This document shows, one piece after another, positions 38,092 to 47,223 of a DNA stretch of 64,000 nucleotides. Origin of the DNA: Pannonibacter sp. SL95 (GTDB lineage: Bacteria > Pseudomonadota > Alphaproteobacteria > Rhizobiales > Stappiaceae). Position 1 is the stretch's first letter. Each line of letters begins with the position of its first letter. Both the position numbers and the translations under genes were made by a program. Location: contig NZ_JAPPRC010000005.1 in the NCBI RefSeq assembly GCF_026672425.1, positions 62,001-126,000 of the forward strand, given 5' to 3'. A model generated the notes under the pieces. It did not search any database and was not told the origin of the DNA. It saw only the letters and a program-made list of their open reading frames with translations.

Positions 38092-39282
38092 TTACATCCA
38101 GCCGAACAGAAGTTCGGTCACGCCATTCAGCGCGCGCTGGCTCAGCGTGCCTTCAGCGATGCCGTCACCCGTGACCAGCGGTGCCTTGTAGACCACTGCG
38201 TCATCCGGGCCAATGACCCTCAGCTCTCCCGCCGGCGCACCGGGCGCAACCGGGGCCAGCAAAGGCCCCGAATAGACGAGCCTCAACCGGTAGCTCATGC
38301 TGGCGCCGAGCGGCAGCAGCACCGCGATCCGGTCCCGTGCCACGAGCGGCACAGCGGTCGCAACACCGCCGAACACCCGCGCTTCGCCCACCCTCGCGCC
38401 TGGCTCATAGAGCACCACCGTCGCAAAGCTGTCCCAGGCCGTATCGGCAAATTCCTTCAGCGCCGTCAAACGGGCCTTGTCCGTCGGCAGTCCGGCGAGC
38501 ACGCCGACAATCCGCCGTCCCTCCCGCTCGACCGTGATCAGTCCGGAAAACCCATCCCGCTCCGACTGGCCGCCGCCGAACCCGTCCAGGCCGCGGATCT
38601 CGCCCAGGAACGGGTTCTTGTTGCGCTGGAAGATGTTGTTCCAGGTGAACTCCGGCCGGGTGAACAGCTCCAGCCTGTCCCGGTGCTGTCCCAGGAGGTG
38701 CCGCCCGAGCAGAGCCATGTCGCGGGCCGTGACGCTCGAGCCGTCGCCATCCTGTCCGGTGGAACTGGCAAAGCGCGAATTGGTCAATCCGATCGCCTTG
38801 CCGAAGGCCGTCATCCGCTCGGCAAAGGCCGCATCGGATCCTGACAGTCCCTCGGCCAGGATCAGCGCCGCGTCATTGGCGTTGTGAACGATCAAGCCGG
38901 CCAGCAGATCCGCCACGGCGATCTGGCTTTTCACGGCGGCAAACATAGTTGCCCCGCGCGACGGCGCTCCGCCCGTGCGCCAGGCATGTTCCGAGACGGT
39001 GTACAGCGTCTCAGCGCTGATCTCGCCTTTGGCCAGCGCATCGAACACCACCGCAGCCGTCATGATCTTGGCGAGCGATCCAGGCGAAAACGGCTTGTCG
39101 GCCTCCTTGGCGAACAAAAGCGTGTCGGCAGTCGTGTCATAGAGATAGGCGATGGGCGCCTTGGTCGCGACGACTTCGGCGGCCGCAACAGGGAACGCCA
39201 GCAGTCCGGCCACCAGCACCCAGAGGCTCAGGCAAAACGCCCGGAACCAGTCGAGGAAACGCTCAGACGCCACGCGGCACAC
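38092..39282 (-). CDS. D-Ala-D-Ala carboxypeptidase-like protein with altered active-site motifs
   Basis: This 396-residue exported protein belongs to the DacF/DacC family (S11). A hydrophobic signal segment (about residues 14-34) ends in VAAAEV. The SxxK tetrad is intact at Ser69-Leu-Ala-Lys72 (SPGSLAKIM). The usual SxN (SGN) triad instead reads NAN at 134-136 (IVHNANDAAL), and the usual KTG reads GGG at 236-238 (GLDGFGGGQS). A PBP5-like C-terminal domain follows. Location before tmk is the normal place for the Rhizobiales dacF gene. Because two of three catalytic motifs are changed, carboxypeptidase activity is doubtful. Confidence 0.9.
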   Translation of the reverse strand: MCRVASERFLDWFRAFCLSLWVLVAGLLAFPVAAAEVVATKAPIAYLYDTTADTLLFAKEADKPFSPGSLAKIMTAAVVFDALAKGEISAETLYTVSEHAWRTGGAPSRGATMFAAVKSQIAVADLLAGLIVHNANDAALILAEGLSGSDAAFAERMTAFGKAIGLTNSRFASSTGQDGDGSSVTARDMALLGRHLLGQHRDRLELFTRPEFTWNNIFQRNKNPFLGEIRGLDGFGGGQSERDGFSGLITVEREGRRIVGVLAGLPTDKARLTALKEFADTAWDSFATVVLYEPGARVGEARVFGGVATAVPLVARDRIAVLLPLGASMSYRLRLVYSGPLLAPVAPGAPAGELRVIGPDDAVVYKAPLVTGDGIAEGTLSQRALNGVTELLFGWM

Positions 39283-39341
39283 CCTCCCCGCCCTAGACCA
39301 CCACCGCAGGATTCGGCAGGCCAGTCAGAGGCCGGACAAGT

Positions 39342-40769
39342 CTAGCGATTCAGGCTGCTGAGGGGAACAGAAGTTGCCTCGAAGGCGGAGAAGGCCGAAT
39401 GCGCGCCGGAGATGCGGGTGTTGGCCGCATAGGACGAGATCGCGCCACCCAGAAGCAGGTTGCGCGGGCCATTGCCAGCTGGCTGCAGGCCGTCAAATGG
39501 CGAGGAGACAGGCTGGGGAGCGTAGGCTGCCGGCTGCGACAGGCCCTGCGCCGGAAGACGGACCGGTAGCGTGCCGAGGCTCTGCGGCGGTGTGCCAAGG
39601 GCCGGTGCGGCGGCCGGGGTGCTGCCGTAGGATACGGGCTGGACACCGCCCGTGGGCAGTGTGGCAGCGGGCGCGGCCGGAAGGCTCGCCGGAACTGCAG
39701 CCGGCTGGAACTGGCCGCTGGTCGTGACTGTCGATGCAGAGGCCACCATGACCGACGCAGCGCCGGCCTCGAAGGCGGCAGCCGGATCGAAGGCGACCTG
39801 ATAGGCCGGATTTGCAACCGGCGTCGAACCGGAGGCGCTGGCAACCGTGATCGTCGCAGCCATCAGGAACGGACGCGGAGCCGGCGCGCGGATGTCACCG
39901 GTTGCCGGTGCCGCGCCGAGCGGATCGGCGGCGGAGGCAACCTGAACGGCCGCGACCGGTGCAGCAGCCGGAGCCACGGCAGGAGTTGCCGGCGGCGTTG
40001 CCTGCGCAATCATCGTACCCGGCATCGTGCCGCCCGGCGTGACGGCATCCGGTCCATTGTAGGACGCCATCAGGAAAGCTTCGTCCTGGCCATGCAGCGG
40101 CGCCCGGCCGACATACTCGACCTTGACCTTGGCGACACCGGTGGACTTGGTGCCAAGCATGTGTGCCACGCGCTGCGACAGGTCGATCTCGCGGTTGCCG
40201 TGGAAAGGGCCACGGTCATTGACGCGCACAACCATCGAGCGTCCATTCGCAAGGTTCGTCACCCGCGCATAGGACGGCAGCGGCATGGTGGTGTGCGCGG
40301 CTGTCAGCGAATTGCGGTCATAGACCTCGCCATTGGCCGTCTTGCGGCCATGGAACGCCTCGCCATACCAGGAGGCAAAGCCGGTCTTCTTGTAGTTCGG
40401 ATCTTCCTTGGGATAGTACCAGCGGCCGGCCACCTTGTAGGGCTTGCCGGTGATGTCGCGGCCACCGCCCTTCGGCACGGCCTGGCCATCGGCGACGACG
40501 CGCGGGCTGGCCTTCACACCATATTTGGATTCCGGAAAATACTCGCTGGAGCGCTTCTTCGGCGGGGTCGAGGCGCAGCCGGCCAGAGCCAGCGCAGCCG
40601 CCACCGCAACAAGAACGCCTGAAGTCACCTTGCGGGACGAAGACCGGCTGGACGGAGCAAAGCTCGGGTCGAAAGAGGAAACGGATCCAGCATCGCAGCG
40701 ACCTTGTGCTGCTTCTGTCAGATCGGTCCCGGCTTTCGGGCTCAGTCGGCTCACGCCAATGCCTTGCAT
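39342..40769 (-). CDS. rlpA: RlpA-like septal/lytic lipoprotein
   Basis: This protein of up to 475 residues has a lipobox (LALAGCAS) and a double-psi beta-barrel RlpA domain (TGFASWYGEAFHGRKTANGEVYD with catalytic-type His and Asp in HTTMPLPSYARVTN and VNDRGPF). The second half is Ala/Pro/Val-rich and low-complexity, and I see no SPOR domain. RlpA proteins are lytic transglycosylases acting on denuded glycan. The start at 40769 has GGGA upstream but leaves an unusual 45-residue basic lead before the signal peptide. A GTG at 40628 is an alternative and would give a very short signal. Confidence 0.88.
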   Translation of the reverse strand: MQGIGVSRLSPKAGTDLTEAAQGRCDAGSVSSFDPSFAPSSRSSSRKVTSGVLVAVAAALALAGCASTPPKKRSSEYFPESKYGVKASPRVVADGQAVPKGGGRDITGKPYKVAGRWYYPKEDPNYKKTGFASWYGEAFHGRKTANGEVYDRNSLTAAHTTMPLPSYARVTNLANGRSMVVRVNDRGPFHGNREIDLSQRVAHMLGTKSTGVAKVKVEYVGRAPLHGQDEAFLMASYNGPDAVTPGGTMPGTMIAQATPPATPAVAPAAAPVAAVQVASAADPLGAAPATGDIRAPAPRPFLMAATITVASASGSTPVANPAYQVAFDPAAAFEAGAASVMVASASTVTTSGQFQPAAVPASLPAAPAATLPTGGVQPVSYGSTPAAAPALGTPPQSLGTLPVRLPAQGLSQPAAYAPQPVSSPFDGLQPAGNGPRNLLLGGAISSYAANTRISGAHSAFSAFEATSVPLSSLNR

Positions 40770-41558
40770 ACTGCCGTCCCACTCATCACGCGTCTGGCGG
40801 CCCCAAGCTCACGCGGTCCAGTTGGCCGGTTGCCCGGCGTTGTGTCTCGCGGTCGTGGCGCGTTTCTGGCTTGCTGCCTGTGTGGTCAGCTTAACCATGA
40901 AGTTTTGCGCGCACGCAACAGCCGCACTCCGCCCCCGCAGAATGTGGCTAGCCGCAGTTAACCCCATAGTCGTTACCCGATCCTTAACCAGTCGCCAAGT
41001 GCCGATATCGCCACAGGTCCCTGCCCGCTCTCCCTTACGCCGGCAATCCCCGTAAAACGCTGGCTTTGCTGACGTTGCGGCCACTGGATGATCCCGCTCC
41101 CGCGTCCCTCCGCCGCCCGTGTCGGGGGCAGTCAGCGCAAGCCGTCGCATTGCAGGCGAGTCGCAAGCCTCGAGGGGCAAGCTTGATTCCGTCCAGGCAA
41201 GCCGTCGCGTCCATTCAGCCACCCCGCTGCCGCGGCATCATGCTGCCATGCCGGCCAGCCGGCATTCCCTTCCGTCCAGCCACACCGGCCGCGCCTCTCA
41301 AGCATCCGGCCAGCCGGCGAAACCGGGCATTCAGGCACAAGCGCCCGGATTGTGATGACCATCACACTCGCCACCGGATCGGCAATGCTACCAAGGTGTC
41401 ACTGCAGCCGGCCGCCCCGCCGCGCCGCAGGCTGGGGCCCTCCCGGCAATGGCCGTCGACCCGACCCCTGCCCACATTCGTGGGTCGACGGCCCCCTCCC
41501 CAGGGAAACACCTCCCCCCGCTTGACATTCCGGCCCAAAGACGGGAAACGAAACCGAC
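40770..41558. other. Non-coding stretch before tRNA-Ser
   Basis: I see no supportable gene in these 789 bp. Several frames are open on both strands, but none has a recognisable start context or family motif. A ttgaca hexamer at 41522-41527 could be the -35 element of the tRNA gene; a -10 partner is not clear. Short direct repeats (gcaagccgtcgc) occur near 41137 and 41198. Confidence 0.5.
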
Positions 41559-41648
41559 GGAAGAGTGGCCGAGTGGTTTAAGGCACCGGTCTTGAAAACC
41601 GGCGAGCGTGCAAGCGTTCCGTGGGTTCGAATCCCACCTCTTCCGCCA
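41559..41648 (+). tRNA. tRNA-Ser (anticodon UGA)
   Basis: The 90-nt gene, including an encoded CCA, folds as a class II tRNA. The acceptor stem is ggaagag/ctcttcc, the D-arm is gtggccgagtggtttaaggc, the anticodon loop is cttgaaa with TGA at 41593-41595, the long variable arm is characteristic of serine tRNAs, and the T-arm contains gggttcgaatccc. It reads UCN codons. An intrinsic terminator follows 26 bp later. Confidence 0.97.
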
Positions 41649-41673
41649 TTCTCCCTTACTAAGACCTTCTCCC

Positions 41674-41696
41674 AATCCGGCCGCGGCCGGATTTTT
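41674..41696 (+). terminator. Rho-independent terminator after tRNA-Ser
   Basis: A perfect 9-bp stem (aatccggcc/ggccggatt) with a two-base apex is followed by a short T-run (ttttt including the stem end). It lies 26 bp past the tRNA CCA. Confidence 0.85.
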
Positions 41697-42027
41697 GCGT
41701 TGTTTTCGGGAGGGATGGGGCTGGCACTGGCGCAGTCGCCAGGACCGCGGCAATCCGTCTTGCAGGGCCAACATTCTGTAGACCTGATGACTGCGCGCAA
41801 TTGCTATCGCTTTCAAGATGTACTGAAAGACAGGATTCCGCAGACTTTGCTCGCCGGCATCGCCTCTTTCGTGCTCCCTGTAGCCGCCCCTGGGCCGAAC
41901 TCGCACGCTTTTTTTTGCGCTGCTCGCAGGTTCCGGCGACGCCTCGCCCGCGGGGCTGAAATTGCACAGGCTTGGCCTGATTGGCTTGCGTGACCGGATC
42001 GAGCACGGGTTCAAAGGAGAGCGGCGC
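41697..42027. other. No gene seen
   Basis: These 331 bp hold no supportable reading frame. A T-run (41909-41915) and the changes in base composition suggest non-coding DNA between the tRNA gene and the convergent small membrane protein. Confidence 0.5.
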
Positions 42028-42402
42028 TCAGACAGGCAGATCGTTCCATCTGGTCAAACCTGCTTTTCGGCGTTTTCGGGCCATCAGTGCCGCCGTGAAT
42101 GCGCCAAAAGCGGAACCGGCACCAATCGAAATCATGACCGCGACCGGTATTGGCATACTGTCTCGCGACCATATCGTGCACCAATTAAGAAGGCCCAAGA
42201 ACGTGCCGAAGTACGAACCATAAACGAACATGTTGGCACCGAAACTACGGTAAATCGTCGGTCGCATTCGCAAGCCGAGCTTGCGCAATAGACGATCGAT
42301 CGGGGGATTTGCGTCCCATGGTCGTATTCCATGAGCGATGGCGTCCTGAATGGCAAATTCATGCCGTTTCGCAAAATCAGCCCGCATTGAACAACCCTGC
42401 AT
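42028..42402 (-). CDS. Small membrane protein of the DUF6404 type
   Basis: This 124-residue protein has a soluble N-terminal part (HEFAIQDAIAHGIRPWDANPPIDRLLRKLGLRM-type sequence around residues 14-46) followed by two hydrophobic segments (about residues 55-75 and 82-105) and a basic end. It resembles the uncharacterised DUF6404 family as I recall it; no function is known. Either the Met at 42402 or the one at 42387 may be the start. Base composition is lower in GC than its neighbours, which hints at a recent arrival beside the tRNA gene. Confidence 0.75.
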   Translation of the reverse strand: MQGCSMRADFAKRHEFAIQDAIAHGIRPWDANPPIDRLLRKLGLRMRPTIYRSFGANMFVYGSYFGTFLGLLNWCTIWSRDSMPIPVAVMISIGAGSAFGAFTAALMARKRRKAGLTRWNDLPV

Positions 42403-42490
42403 TTTAGATTTACGGCTCTAGATTGAATGAAGACGCCACTCACGTCCGGATTGCAAGCCCATCTCGACGAGAGACAACGACGTACGCCCC

Positions 42491-43312
42491 CTACTCCACC
42501 CCGTCCAGAAACGCCGCGATGGCCGCGAGCGTCGCGCCCTCGTGGCTGCGGTGCGGAAAGTGGGCGGCGTCTCCGATCAGGAGGGAACGCACCGGACCTG
42601 CGGAGATATCGGCAATGCGCTTGAGTTGTTCCGGCGAGCCATACTCGTCCAGCGCGCCATGGATCGACAGCAGCGGCTGGCGGATCTTCGCCAGCACCGC
42701 GTCTAGGCTCCAGCCGTCGAAGGCTGGAGACAGCCACGAGCCAATCCACGCGTCCAGGACCCAGTCGGTGCGCGCGCCGTGGTATCGCGCCAGCTTCTGC
42801 CGCATTGCCGGGTCCGCAAACTGGGTCTCGGCCTCGCGGATGCCCGCTCGGGTCAGGTCTTCCAGAAAGCTCTGGGCCGAGATCGTGATCCCGGCGAGGC
42901 ATCGCTTCGGGTAGGCGGCCGCAATCGCCAGCGTCATGCCACCGCCGACGCTGTGACCAGCCGCAACAAACCGGTCAATTCCAAACCCGTCGAGAACCGC
43001 TCGAAATGCGTGCTCGGCCTCGCTGACGACAAAATCCGGACGAGGCCGGCGATCCTGCGGCGCAGACTGGCCGAAGCCCGGCCGGTCATAGGCGATGACG
43101 CGGCGACCGGTCACCTGCGCCAGCTTGCTTGGCAGGCCGCGCCAGAGATCGATGCAGCCAAGGGAGTCATGCAACAGCACAAGGGGAACCAAAGATGACG
43201 CCGTCCCCCACTCGCGCGCAACAACCACGCCATAAGGTGTCGCGAGCTGATGGTCCCGCTCCCTGATTTCCGGTGCAGCTTGGTGCCGCGCAGCGGCTGC
43301 GCCATTGCTCAT
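42491..43312 (-). CDS. Alpha/beta hydrolase
   Basis: This 273-residue alpha/beta-hydrolase-fold protein has an oxyanion-type LLHDSLGCIDLWRGLP segment, the strand-loop DRPGFGQS, the nucleophile elbow GHSVGGG near residue 120, the catalytic Asp near LSIHGALDEYG and the His in DAAHFPHRSHEG. The substrate is unknown. Start ATG 43312 is chosen for the GAGGGA seven bases upstream; the 41 further in-frame residues are not hydrolase-like. It is divergent from the HD-GYP gene. Confidence 0.9.
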   Translation of the reverse strand: MSNGAAAARHQAAPEIRERDHQLATPYGVVVAREWGTASSLVPLVLLHDSLGCIDLWRGLPSKLAQVTGRRVIAYDRPGFGQSAPQDRRPRPDFVVSEAEHAFRAVLDGFGIDRFVAAGHSVGGGMTLAIAAAYPKRCLAGITISAQSFLEDLTRAGIREAETQFADPAMRQKLARYHGARTDWVLDAWIGSWLSPAFDGWSLDAVLAKIRQPLLSIHGALDEYGSPEQLKRIADISAGPVRSLLIGDAAHFPHRSHEGATLAAIAAFLDGVE

Positions 43313-43620
43313 TGACAATCCCTCACATGGTCTTGCCGGCTCCTTGTCATGCAGGCGCAGACAATGCGAGCCAGCCAAAAGGCGGGTGCGTGCCCCAGGA
43401 GACCGTCTGCCGCTTTCACTCGGCCTGGGTTGCACGCCCGCAGTGCATGCACGAATTTATGGCAATGCAGCAATTTGTTCAAAACCCATCGGTAAAAATA
43501 ACCCTGCGTAAATAATACCGGTCTATATGTACACCGACCGTTGGGGTGGTCCGTTCCGTCATTGCTGGCTCGCGCCAAGAGCCTGGAAGTCAAGTTCGTT
43601 GGAATTGAGGGAGTTACGAC
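43313..43620. other. Divergent intergenic region
   Basis: This 308-bp stretch separates the hydrolase and HD-GYP genes. It contains an A+T-rich patch at 43460-43530 with palindromic elements (accggtctatatgtacaccg), a plausible promoter area. I cannot assign a specific site. A GAGGGAG ribosome site precedes the GTG of the HD-GYP gene. Confidence 0.4.
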
Positions 43621-44724
43621 GTGCTGAGATTGGTTATGCTTGTGAGCGACCTTGAAGGCTGTCCAGCGCTTCTGCACACCATCGGACAGATGCATCCCGC
43701 CGAGATCTTCGAACACCGGGATATCGCCGACGCTGATCTCAAGTCGGCAGACCTCGTCCTTGTCGATCTGGCAGACGCCTCCGACAGCGACCTCGCTGGC
43801 GTGCGCGACGCTATTGCCGGAGCCCCGACTGTGCTCAGCATTGGTCTGGTGCGCGCAGGCAACCGGCGTGACAAGGTTCAGGCGGACGCCCTTGGACTGG
43901 GCCGCATCTGGTCCCGCACCCGCCCCGTCAAGGACGCGCTGCGCGAGATCGATCTCCAGTTTGGCTCCTATGCCCAGCCTGACTTGCCCGCCTCGACACC
44001 TCAACAAACGGCCCGCTCCGTTCAGGCGATGAGTGCAGCGCTCGGTGAATGCGCAACCGCCGTCGTCTCTGAAACGCTGCTGCCGCTGGCCCAGGTCGCG
44101 CGCGCCGTCGACGACACGCTCGACGCCTTCCGGCTGGATGGCATGGATGCCTGGATTTCGGCGGTGCAGATGCATCACAGCCACACCTATTGCCATTCGA
44201 TGCTGGTGACAGGCTATGCGCTGGCCTTCGCCGATGTGCTCGGATTGTCAGAGAGCGAGCGGGCGCTGCTGGGTGCAGCGGCGCTGCTGCATGATGTCGG
44301 CAAGGTCTATATCCCCCTCTCCATTCTCGACAAGCCGGCCAAGCTGACGGAAGAGGAATTCGAGATCATCCGCCAGCATCCGATCCGCTCGCGCGAGATT
44401 CTCGAAGCCCAGCCGCATGTGTCGCAGGCCGTCATTGATATCGCCGTGCATCACCATGAGTATCTGGATGGCAGTGGCTATCCGGACGGGCTCAAGGGCG
44501 ATGAGATCAGCCGCGCCGTGCGGATGCTGACGATCTGCGACATCTACGCCGCACTGATCGAGAAGCGCGCCTACAAGCCGGCCTACAGCCCGCGCCAGGC
44601 CTATGGCGTGCTGGTTGATCTTGGCAAGAAGATCGACCAGCCGCTGCTCAAGTCCTTCCGGTCCGTTGCCTTTGAAGTCGACAAGGCTGCCTCGGTCAAG
44701 CGCAAGGCCAGCGCGTTCGGCTGA
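43621..44724 (+). CDS. HD-GYP domain protein (probable c-di-GMP phosphodiesterase)
   Basis: This 367-residue protein has an N-terminal domain of about 130 residues resembling a degenerate receiver (VMLVSDLEG, LVLVDLADASD) and an HD-GYP domain. The HD signature is HDVGKVYIPLSIL, and the GYP region is HHEYLDGSGYPDGLKGDEIS, followed by ICDIYAAL and the AYKPAYSPRQA stretch. HD-GYP enzymes hydrolyse cyclic di-GMP. The start is GTG 43621, preceded by GAGGGAG. It appears monocistronic. Confidence 0.92.
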   Translation: MLRLVMLVSDLEGCPALLHTIGQMHPAEIFEHRDIADADLKSADLVLVDLADASDSDLAGVRDAIAGAPTVLSIGLVRAGNRRDKVQADALGLGRIWSRTRPVKDALREIDLQFGSYAQPDLPASTPQQTARSVQAMSAALGECATAVVSETLLPLAQVARAVDDTLDAFRLDGMDAWISAVQMHHSHTYCHSMLVTGYALAFADVLGLSESERALLGAAALLHDVGKVYIPLSILDKPAKLTEEEFEIIRQHPIRSREILEAQPHVSQAVIDIAVHHHEYLDGSGYPDGLKGDEISRAVRMLTICDIYAALIEKRAYKPAYSPRQAYGVLVDLGKKIDQPLLKSFRSVAFEVDKAASVKRKASAFG

Positions 44725-44879
44725 CACTTGCGCCAGCGCGCAAGGCTGTTGAGCTGACCAACCTGCCGATCACGACGATGTGAGCCTTCGCCGGCGAAGC
44801 CTTGCGCACCCGCCACAGCGCCCCATATCGGTTGCAAGTGTCCACCCCCGCGTGGACTGCCAGCCGCAAAGGGCCTGCC

Positions 44880-46108
44880 ATGCGTCTCACGCCCCAACCT
44901 GTGTTTTCCTCGGATCCACGCATTGCCGCGCGTCAGAAAAAACGTCTGGCGGAAGAGGCCAAGGCCTCGCGGCAGCAGACGCTGCGGCTTGGTCTGCTGA
45001 CCGGCGCCGGACTGGCCCTTGCTGCACTTCTGGCCCTTTCGGGTATGGCAAAGGCGGAGACTGTCGTTTCGCAGCAGGCGCGCTTTACCTTGACCGATGT
45101 GGCAACCGGACTCGAAAATCCCTGGTCGCTGGCTTTCCTTCCCGACGGCCGCATGCTCGTCACCGAGCGCGCCGGAAGGTTGCGGCTTGTCACATCCGAA
45201 GGAGAGGTCAGCGCGCCGCTGAACGGCGTTCCGGCCGTCTACGACACGGGCCAGGGCGGCTTGCTGGACGTCATTCTGGATCCTGAGTTTTCTAGCAACA
45301 GCACGATCTATCTGTCCTACGCCGCTGCCTCGGGCCGCCTTGGCACGACAGCGATTGCCCGTGCCACGCTGGCGGACGGCGGCCTGCGCGATGTCACGGT
45401 GCTGTTCACCGCGAAAACCAAAGGTTCGAACGGGCGCCATTTCGGCTCACGTCTCGCCTTTGGACCGGACGGCTACCTCTATGCCAGCATTGGCGATCAT
45501 GGCAGCGATGAGACGGCGCAGGACCTGTCGCTGCACTCCGGCAAGGTCATCCGCATCACCCGCGACGGTCAGCCGGCTCCCGGCAACCCGTTCCAGGGCC
45601 AGCCGAATGCCCTGCCGGAGATCTACACTTATGGCAACCGTAACCCGCAAGGTCTGACTGTCGCCCCGACTGGAGCTCTCTGGGCCCATGAACACGGGCC
45701 GCGCGGCGGCGACGAAATCAACGTGCTGAAAGCCGGTGCCAATTACGGCTGGCCGGTCATCACCCATGGCCGCGCCTATTCGGGTTTCAGCATCGGTGAA
45801 GGCACGGAAAAACCGGGGATGGAACAGGGCATCCACATCTACGTGCCCTCCATCGCCCCGTCCGGCTTGGCTTTTTATTCCGGCAAACGTTTCCCCGAAT
45901 GGCAGGGCGATCTTTTCCTCGGCGCGCTGGCCGAGGCACCCATCTCAACCGCCTTGAGGTGAAGGACGGCAAGGTCGTGGCTGAGGAACGTCTGCTGGTG
46001 GATCTGGGCGAACGCATCCGCGATGTGCGCAGTGGCCCGGACGGCAACCTTTATCTTCTTACCGATTCCGAGGATGGCCGCCTGATCCGGATCGCACCGG
46101 CAAACTGA
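44880..46108 (+). pseudogene. PQQ-dependent aldose sugar dehydrogenase (YliI-like), frameshifted
   Basis: The first frame (44880-45962) encodes a signal peptide (LLTGAGLALAALLALSGMAKA) and most of a six-bladed glucose/sorbosone dehydrogenase: ENPWSLAFLPDGRMLVTER, RHFGSRLAFGPDGYLY with the catalytic His, YGNRNPQGL and EHGPRGGDEIN. It shifts near 45930-45945 to end ALAEAPISTALR. The family C-terminus (HLNRLEVKDGKVVAEERLL, RDVRSGPDGNLYLLTDSEDG) continues in the next frame to 46108. A single missing base or two extra bases would explain it. This is either a real inactivating mutation or a sequencing error. Confidence 0.85.
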
Positions 46109-46121
46109 CCTGCGCTCGGCC

Positions 46122-46337
46122 TCAGGGACGCGGAGGTTCCTTGGACCCCGGCGTCACCACGTCCACCGCAGCACCGGCGGCGCTGGTGGTCACACCAACT
46201 GCTGTGCTGGCAACAGTCGTCACGCCGATCGCCGCCGTTGAAACCACCGCACCACCAACCGCGATGGCGGCACAGCCTGGCAGGAGACCAGTCATTGCGA
46301 CAAGTGCCACTGCGGCAACAGCTCTGTAAATGCGCAT
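46122..46337 (-). CDS. Small putative lipoprotein
   Basis: This 71-residue protein starts MRIYRAVAAVALVAMTG and has a lipobox LLPGC, followed by a Val/Thr/Ala/Gly-rich stretch (VVSTAAIGVTTVASTAVGV) and a Pro-rich end. It resembles small outer-membrane lipoproteins of unknown role. The ATG at 46337 has GGCAGGGGAT upstream, a good ribosome site; longer in-frame readings lack it. It is convergent with the sugar dehydrogenase gene. Confidence 0.75.
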   Translation of the reverse strand: MRIYRAVAAVALVAMTGLLPGCAAIAVGGAVVSTAAIGVTTVASTAVGVTTSAAGAAVDVVTPGSKEPPRP

Positions 46338-46430
46338 CCTGATCCCCTGCCCTGGCCCACTTGGCCGCAAACCCCATCCTGCAATGGACGAGGCCGCAGG
46401 AAAGCGCAAGGTCCCTGTCGGGTGGAGTGC

Positions 46431-47219
46431 TCAGGCGCCAGAGCTGCGCGCCAGATGCGGCAGGATGAAGGGCGTGTCATCGCGAGGGGCTTCGTTGACC
46501 GCCAGCGGACAGCCATAGACCGCCGACAGAACCGGACCCGTCAGGGTCTCCCGCGTCGGACCGGCGGCGAGGCACCGCCCGCCGCGCAGCGCCACCACCT
46601 GATCGGCATACATCGCGGTCAGGTTGAGATCATGCATCACCGCCAGAACGCCACCGCCAGCGCGGGCATAGGCATGGGCCAGATCCATGATCTGGATCTG
46701 GTGGTGGATGTCGAGGCTCGACACCGGCTCATCGAGAAACAGCCAGCACGGCTTTCCGCCCCGCACCGGCTCCCAGATCTGCACCAGCACGCGGGCAAGC
46801 TGCGTGCGCTGCTGTTCGCCGCCGGACAGCGTCTCAAAGAACCGGCCGCCAAACCCGTCCAGCCCGACCCGCGCCAGCGCCTCGCCAATCAGTGCCGGTT
46901 CACGCTGCCTTGCGTGAAAGCCGAGGCTGACCACTTCGCTCACCGTCATGGGAAAGGTGATCGTGCCGTGCTGCGGCAGGACCGCGCGGTAGCTGGCCAT
47001 TTCGACGGCCGGGGTCTCGGCGATCTCGCGCCCGTTCAGCCTTGCACGCCCCTGATAGCGGGTCTCACCGGACAGCCCCTTCATCGTCGTGCTCTTGCCC
47101 GAGCCATTCGGCCCGATGATTGCGGTCACTTCGCCTGCCCGGGCGGTAAAGCTCAGATCGTCGACGATCACGCGGCCGCCAAGGCGCACGCTGACCTGTT
47201 CCAGCACCAGCTCGCTCAT
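46431..47219 (-). CDS. hmuV: Heme ABC transporter ATP-binding protein HmuV
   Basis: This 262-residue ATPase powers heme import through HmuU. Walker A is GPNGSGKST, the signature is LSGGEQQRTQLARVL and Walker B is CWLFLDEPVSSLD, followed by the switch His in VMHDLNLTAMYADQ. It is the last gene of hmuSTUV. The start may be ATG 47219 or 47222; both lie four or fewer bases from the hmuU stop, so translation is coupled. Confidence 0.95.
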   Translation of the reverse strand: MSELVLEQVSVRLGGRVIVDDLSFTARAGEVTAIIGPNGSGKSTTMKGLSGETRYQGRARLNGREIAETPAVEMASYRAVLPQHGTITFPMTVSEVVSLGFHARQREPALIGEALARVGLDGFGGRFFETLSGGEQQRTQLARVLVQIWEPVRGGKPCWLFLDEPVSSLDIHHQIQIMDLAHAYARAGGGVLAVMHDLNLTAMYADQVVALRGGRCLAAGPTRETLTGPVLSAVYGCPLAVNEAPRDDTPFILPHLARSSGA

Positions 47220-47223
47220 CATG

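Noticed and set aside
41565-41993. 142-codon plus-strand ORF through the tRNA and terminator
   Set aside because: It begins inside the tRNA gene and crosses an intrinsic terminator; the translation has no family features.
41559-46337. Genomic island integrated at tRNA-Ser
   Set aside because: No integrase, no second copy of the tRNA 3' end and mostly ordinary genes were seen; only the small membrane protein looks compositionally odd.
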